From positions 1 through 8,435 of the forward strand of contig CAKXAF010000045.1 in NCBI GenBank assembly GCA_934869045.1: a stretch of DNA of 8,435 nucleotides, in the 5' to 3' direction. A program made the translations under genes and the position numbers. The notes under the pieces are model-generated. The model did not search any database. It was given only the letters and a program-made list of their open reading frames with translations, and was not told where the DNA came from. Position 1 is the first letter of the stretch; every line of letters begins with the position of its first letter. Source of the DNA: an uncultured Nitrososphaerota archaeon (GTDB taxonomy: Bacteria; Bacillota; Clostridia; Oscillospirales; Ruminococcaceae). Below, one piece after another: positions 5,256 through 8,435 of this stretch.

Positions 5256-7037
5256 ATGCTTACGAACAACAAAAATGTGTTGAAGTGGGTTGACGAAATG
5301 GTCGCCCTTTGCAAACCGGACAAAGTCCTTTGGATTGACGGCAGCGAGGAGCAGCTGAAGGCCCTCCGCGATGAAGCCATCTCCACCGGCGAGATGCTGG
5401 AGCTTAATCAGGAGAAACTGCCTGGCTGTCTCTATCACCGCACCGCTGCCAACGACGTGGCCCGTGTGGAGGACCGCACCTTTATCTGCACCACCAAGGA
5501 AGAGGATGCCGGCCCCACCAACCACTGGAAATCCCCCGCTGAGATGCATGCCATGCTGGATCCCATGTATGACGGCGTCATGAAGGGCCGCACCATGTAT
5601 GTTATCCCCTACTCCATGGGTCCCATCGGCTCCAAAATGTCCAAGGTCGGCGTAGAAGTCACCGACTCCATTTATGTTGTTCTCAACATGGACATCATGA
5701 CCCGTATGGGCAAACAGGCTTTTGTCCAGCTGGGCGACGAGTCCAATGACTTCGTCCGCGGCCTGCATTCCAAAGCCAATGTCGATCCTGAGAACCGCTA
5801 CATCGTCCACTTCCCCGAGGACAACACCATAATGTCCGTCAACTCTGGTTACGGCGGCAACGTACTGCTGGGCAAGAAGTGCTTTGCGCTCCGTATTGCC
5901 TCCTATCAAGGCAAGAACGAGGGCTGGATGGCAGAGCATATGCTGATCCTCGGTATTGAGAATCCCCAGGGTGAAACCAAGTACATCTGCGCCGCGTTCC
6001 CTTCTGCCTGCGGCAAGACCAATCTGGCTATGCTCATCCCGCCCGCAATCTACAAAGAGAAAGGCTACAAAGTATGGACCGTCGGCGACGACATCGCATG
6101 GCTGCGTCAGGGCGATGCCGGACGTCTGTGGGCCATCAACCCCTAAACCGTCTTCTTCTGCGTTGCTCGCTGCTACAACGAGAAGTCCATCCCAAAGGCG
6201 CGGCACACCACGATGAAGGACACCATCTTCACCAACGTGGCCATCAACAACGATACCAACACGGTCTGGTGGGAAGGGCTTGATAAGAATCCTCCTGTCA
6301 ACGCCACCGAGTGGAAGGGCGCCAAGGTCAACGGCGTGGAATATACCGCCGAAGGCAACAAACTGGCTCATCCCAACTCCCGCTTCACCGCCCCGGCCCG
6401 CAACTGCCCCTGCGTGAGTCCCGAATTTGACAATCCCCAGGGCGTTCCGATTTCTGCTATTGTCTTCGGCGGCCGCCGCGCAAAGACCGCACCGCTGGTT
6501 TATCAGTCCTTTGACTGGAACCACGGCACCTTTGTCGGCTCCATCATGGCTTCTGAGACTACTGCTGCCGCTGCCGGCGCCGTCGGCGTTGTCCGCCGGG
6601 ATCCCATGGCGATGCTGCCCTTCTGCGGCTACAATATGGGCGACTACTGGCAGCACTGGCTGGATATGGGCAAGAAGCTGGGCGATAAGGCTCCTAAAAT
6701 TTTCAACGTCAACTGGTTCCGTACCGATGATGAAGGTCACTTTATCTGGCCGGGCTTCGGCGACAACCTGCGTGTTCTGATGTGGATCCTCGCCCGTTGC
6801 GAAGGCAAGGCGGATGCGGTGGAAACCCCCATCGGCTACGAACCCAAGCCGGAAGACATCAATATCGAAGGGCTGAAAGACATCACCCTGGATACCATCA
6901 AAGGTCTGCTGGACGTGGATGTGGATCTCTGGAAGGCTGACGTTGCCGGCATCGAAGAATTCTATGCGAAATTCGGCTCCAAACTTCCCGCTGAGATGAA
7001 GAACCAGCTGGAGGCTCTGAAAGCCCGCCTTGGCTAA
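5256..7037 (+). pseudogene. pckA: GTP-dependent phosphoenolpyruvate carboxykinase, full length but with an in-frame stop at codon 297
   Basis: The product would interconvert oxaloacetate + GTP and phosphoenolpyruvate + CO2 + GDP, a cytoplasmic node between glycolysis and the C4 acids. The ATG at 5256 follows AAAGGGGAAA (5241-5250). The frame is 593 codons, close to the family's usual 600. Motifs are the substrate segment GRTMYVIPYSMGPIGS (111-126), the P-loop with reactive Cys in PSACGKTN (249-256), kinase-2 VGDDIAW (276-282), FGGRR (404-408) and WPGFGDN (498-504). Codon 297 is TAA (6144-6146), where the family has the Glu of NPE-x-GFFGVAPGT. Codons 298-317 are also wrong: TVFFCVARCYN replaces the invariant loop and IPKA replaces NPNA. 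From about codon 318 the match is normal again, in the same frame. As written it would yield a 296-aa fragment lacking half the active site. A local sequence error is the simplest explanation; real inactivation is the alternative. A strong terminator follows. Confidence 0.9.
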
Positions 7038-7053
7038 TCCTTTTGCACACCTG

Positions 7054-7088
7054 CCGCCGGACGATTGCCGTCCGGCGGTTTTCCTTTT
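7054..7088 (+). terminator. Rho-independent terminator of pckA
   Basis: CCGCCGGACG (7054-7063) and CGTCCGGCGG (7069-7078) form a perfect 10-bp stem with an ATTGC loop, followed by TTTTCCTTTT (7079-7088). It starts 16 bases after the pckA stop codon. Confidence 0.9.
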
Positions 7089-7139
7089 GAAATGTTGCGG
7101 ATTCTTTTTGGGTTATCGTACATTTTTTTACATTTTATA

Positions 7140-7179
7140 CACGAATTCAAGGCCGAAATAGGATACAATAGTATTCGTG
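7140..7179 (+). promoter_or_regulatory. Probable promoter region of the DUF5685-type gene
   Basis: A good -10 candidate, TACAAT (7164-7169), lies about 75 bases before the next gene's start, but no recognisable -35 sits 16-18 bases upstream. The -10 is framed by inverted 7-base arms CACGAAT (7140-7146) and ATTCGTG (7173-7179). The lack of a -35 with flanking symmetry would fit a promoter needing an activator, though this is speculative. Confidence 0.3.
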
Positions 7180-7242
7180 AACAGAAGCGACGACGGTGGG
7201 ATCTCTGTCGGGGCAGCGGCTTGCCGCGGGAAAGGGCAGGAT

Positions 7243-8157
7243 ATGTTCGGTTACATCAAACCCTTGAAGCCGGAGCTGAAGGTCAAGGAATTCGATACTT
7301 ACCAGGCCGTTTACTGCGGCTTGTGCCGGCAGCTGGGCGACGCGTTCGGCCCCTTTGCCAAGCTTACCCTCAGCTACGATTTTACTTTTATCGCCATGTT
7401 GGCTATGGGACTCCGGGAGGATTTTTCCGGCTTCTGCAAAGGCCGCTGCATGGCAAATCCTCTCAAAAAGAAGACCTGTGCGGCTCCCAGCGCGGATCTT
7501 TCCCTGGTGGCGGCCAGCGCTATGGTCTTGTTTTATCATAAGGTGCGGGACAACATCCACGACGCCCGGGGTTTCCGGAAGGTAGGGTATTGGCTTCTTC
7601 TTCCATTTGCTTCTGGGGCGCGGAAAAAGGCAATGAAGCGTTTTCCGGAGGTAGACGAGGCGTTCTCTGCCATCATGAGCCGCCAGTTTGAACTGGAGCG
7701 GCAGCACACCAAAAGTATCGACGCTGCCGCTGAACCTACCGCCGCCGCCCTCCGGCAGATGGTGGCGATGCTGGGCGGCAGCCCCGCGGAAAAGCGGGTG
7801 CTGGAACGGTTTGGCTATCTCCTGGGGCGCTGGGTGTACCTGATGGACGCTCTGGACGATCTGGAGGACGATGCAAAGCACCACTCTTACAATCCCTTCC
7901 TGGAGCGGTGGGAAATTACCGCCCGCGAAGGCCCTGACGAAACGCAGAAAGCGGAGATCATCGCCTATGGCCGGGGGGTTTTGAATATAACCGTCGCGGA
8001 ACTGGGCGTGACCTATGAGCTCCTGGAACTAAAGCGGTATAAAACGATTTTGGACAATATTATTTATCTCGGCCTGCCGAATTCCGCAGAGGAAATCTTC
8101 CGGAAAAAAGCGGACTCTTCTCGTAAAGAGCCGGAACTGTCCGCCGGAGCGGCGTAA
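7243..8157 (+). CDS. DUF5685-type protein, helical, unknown function
   Basis: A 304-aa, largely helical, soluble-looking protein beginning MFGYIKPLKPELKVKEFDTY, which I recognise as the start of the clostridial DUF5685 family; function is not established. Visible landmarks are C25-x2-C28 in YCGLCR, Cys65, Cys69 and Cys79 (a possible metal-binding set), SYDFTF (44-49), an acidic motif in VRDNIHD (101-107) and a second one in DALDDLEDD (202-210) followed by SYNPF. The two acidic motifs can each be read as DxxxD, about 100 residues apart. This is reminiscent of squalene/phytoene synthase-type enzymes, but that is inference. I chose the ATG at 7243 because AAAGGG (7231-7236) lies 6 bases upstream and the conserved N-terminus starts there; the upstream GTG at 7177 has no good ribosome binding site. 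A J-domain gene follows after 39 bases, probably in the same operon. Confidence 0.85.
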   Translation: MFGYIKPLKPELKVKEFDTYQAVYCGLCRQLGDAFGPFAKLTLSYDFTFIAMLAMGLREDFSGFCKGRCMANPLKKKTCAAPSADLSLVAASAMVLFYHKVRDNIHDARGFRKVGYWLLLPFASGARKKAMKRFPEVDEAFSAIMSRQFELERQHTKSIDAAAEPTAAALRQMVAMLGGSPAEKRVLERFGYLLGRWVYLMDALDDLEDDAKHHSYNPFLERWEITAREGPDETQKAEIIAYGRGVLNITVAELGVTYELLELKRYKTILDNIIYLGLPNSAEEIFRKKADSSRKEPELSAGAA

Positions 8158-8196
8158 CGGGGCCGGATGCTGTGCCGTCAATGAATGGAGGCTGCA

Positions 8197-8435
8197 ATGG
8201 CTGTTACCGATCCTTATAAAGTGTTAGGCGTGAATCCCAATGCGTCGGATGAGGAAATCAAGTCTGCTTACCGGCAGCTTGTGAAGAAATACCACCCGGA
8301 TAATTATGCCGACAGCCCTCTGGCTGATCTCGCCAACGAGAAGATGCAAGAGGTCAACGAGGCCTATGATATGGTCATGAAGGACCGCCGGGGCTCGGCT
8401 TCCAACGGCGCGGGAGGCTATGATCCGAACGCGCA
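8197..8435 (+). CDS. J-domain (DnaJ-like) protein, N-terminal part, runs off window
   Basis: The ATG follows GGAGG (8187-8191) by 5 bases. The 79 complete codons present encode a standard J domain: DPYKVLGV (residues 5-12), the helix II stretch IKSAYRQLVKKY, the invariant HPD loop (33-35) needed to stimulate Hsp70/DnaK ATPase, and a helix III ending NEAYDMVMKDRRG (about 65-77). A Gly/Ser/Ala-rich linker begins near residue 78. Whether zinc-finger and C-terminal substrate domains follow cannot be seen, so this may be a small dedicated co-chaperone rather than DnaJ itself. The tight placement after the DUF5685-type gene suggests that the two work together or share regulation. Confidence 0.9.
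   Translation, partial: MAVTDPYKVLGVNPNASDEEIKSAYRQLVKKYHPDNYADSPLADLANEKMQEVNEAYDMVMKDRRGSASNGAGGYDPNA

Noticed and set aside
6144..6205. The pckA patch as a diversity-generating retroelement variable region, or its stop as selenocysteine or pyrrolysine recoding
   Set aside because: No reverse transcriptase or template repeat is in the window and the inferred changes are not adenine-specific. The stop is TAA, not the TGA or TAG used for those amino acids, and it replaces a Glu.
5166..6740. 524-codon minus-strand open frame over pckA, spanning the stop codon
   Set aside because: It is the mirror of GC-rich pckA codons, with low-complexity His/Gly/Val text and no recognisable domain or ribosome binding site. 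It does not explain the pckA patch.

Overview
The window looks like chromosomal DNA of a gut-type anaerobic Firmicute, most likely class Clostridia, order Oscillospirales. This rests on strong AGGAGG-type ribosome binding sites, TTGACA/TATAAT-type promoters, GC-rich third codon positions, a GTP-type PEP carboxykinase, several cyclophilin lipoproteins, and a DUF5685-type gene followed directly by a J-domain gene. I see no mobile element, CRISPR array, tRNA or rRNA. Family assignments come from recognising motifs by eye, not from a search.

Left arm (1-1500, minus strand): a vitamin B6 salvage pair. A pyridoxamine/pyridoxal kinase (354-1220) is followed by the start of an ECF-transporter substrate-binding (S) component (286 down to 1, cut by the window edge). 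The kinase leader has two promoter-like sequences and a near-perfect 30-bp palindrome.

Middle left (1500-2440, plus strand): two small genes. The first encodes a 58-aa Ala/Gly-rich, lysine-tailed protein. The second has a clear promoter, ribosome binding site and TTG start, but its frame stops after 28 codons and continues in the next frame for about 52 more. One missing base would explain this. Its transcript should end at a strong terminator at 2402-2436.

Centre (2468-5033, plus strand): one promoter followed by three cyclophilin-family genes. They are a lipoprotein with a degenerate active site, a cytoplasmic peptidyl-prolyl isomerase with all catalytic residues, and a lipoprotein isomerase with a long charged insertion. 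Together they look like a duplicated folding set working on both sides of the membrane.

Right centre (5143-7088): a full-length GTP-dependent PEP carboxykinase gene with its own promoter region, a Rex-like half-matching operator and a strong terminator. The gene has an in-frame TAA at codon 297. It lies in a patch of about 60 bases where the normally invariant E-x-G-F-F-G-V-A-P-G-T motif is heavily altered while everything on both sides is intact. This is the most striking anomaly in the window; it is either a local sequence error or a localised mutation event.

Right end (7243-8435): a DUF5685-type protein followed by the start of a DnaJ-like J-domain protein. The DUF5685-type protein carries two DxxxD motifs about 100 residues apart, as in squalene/phytoene synthase-type enzymes, plus a group of cysteines. 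I find no convincing complete new system; the best leads are this protein, the pckA patch, the unexplained small genes and the pdxY leader palindrome.
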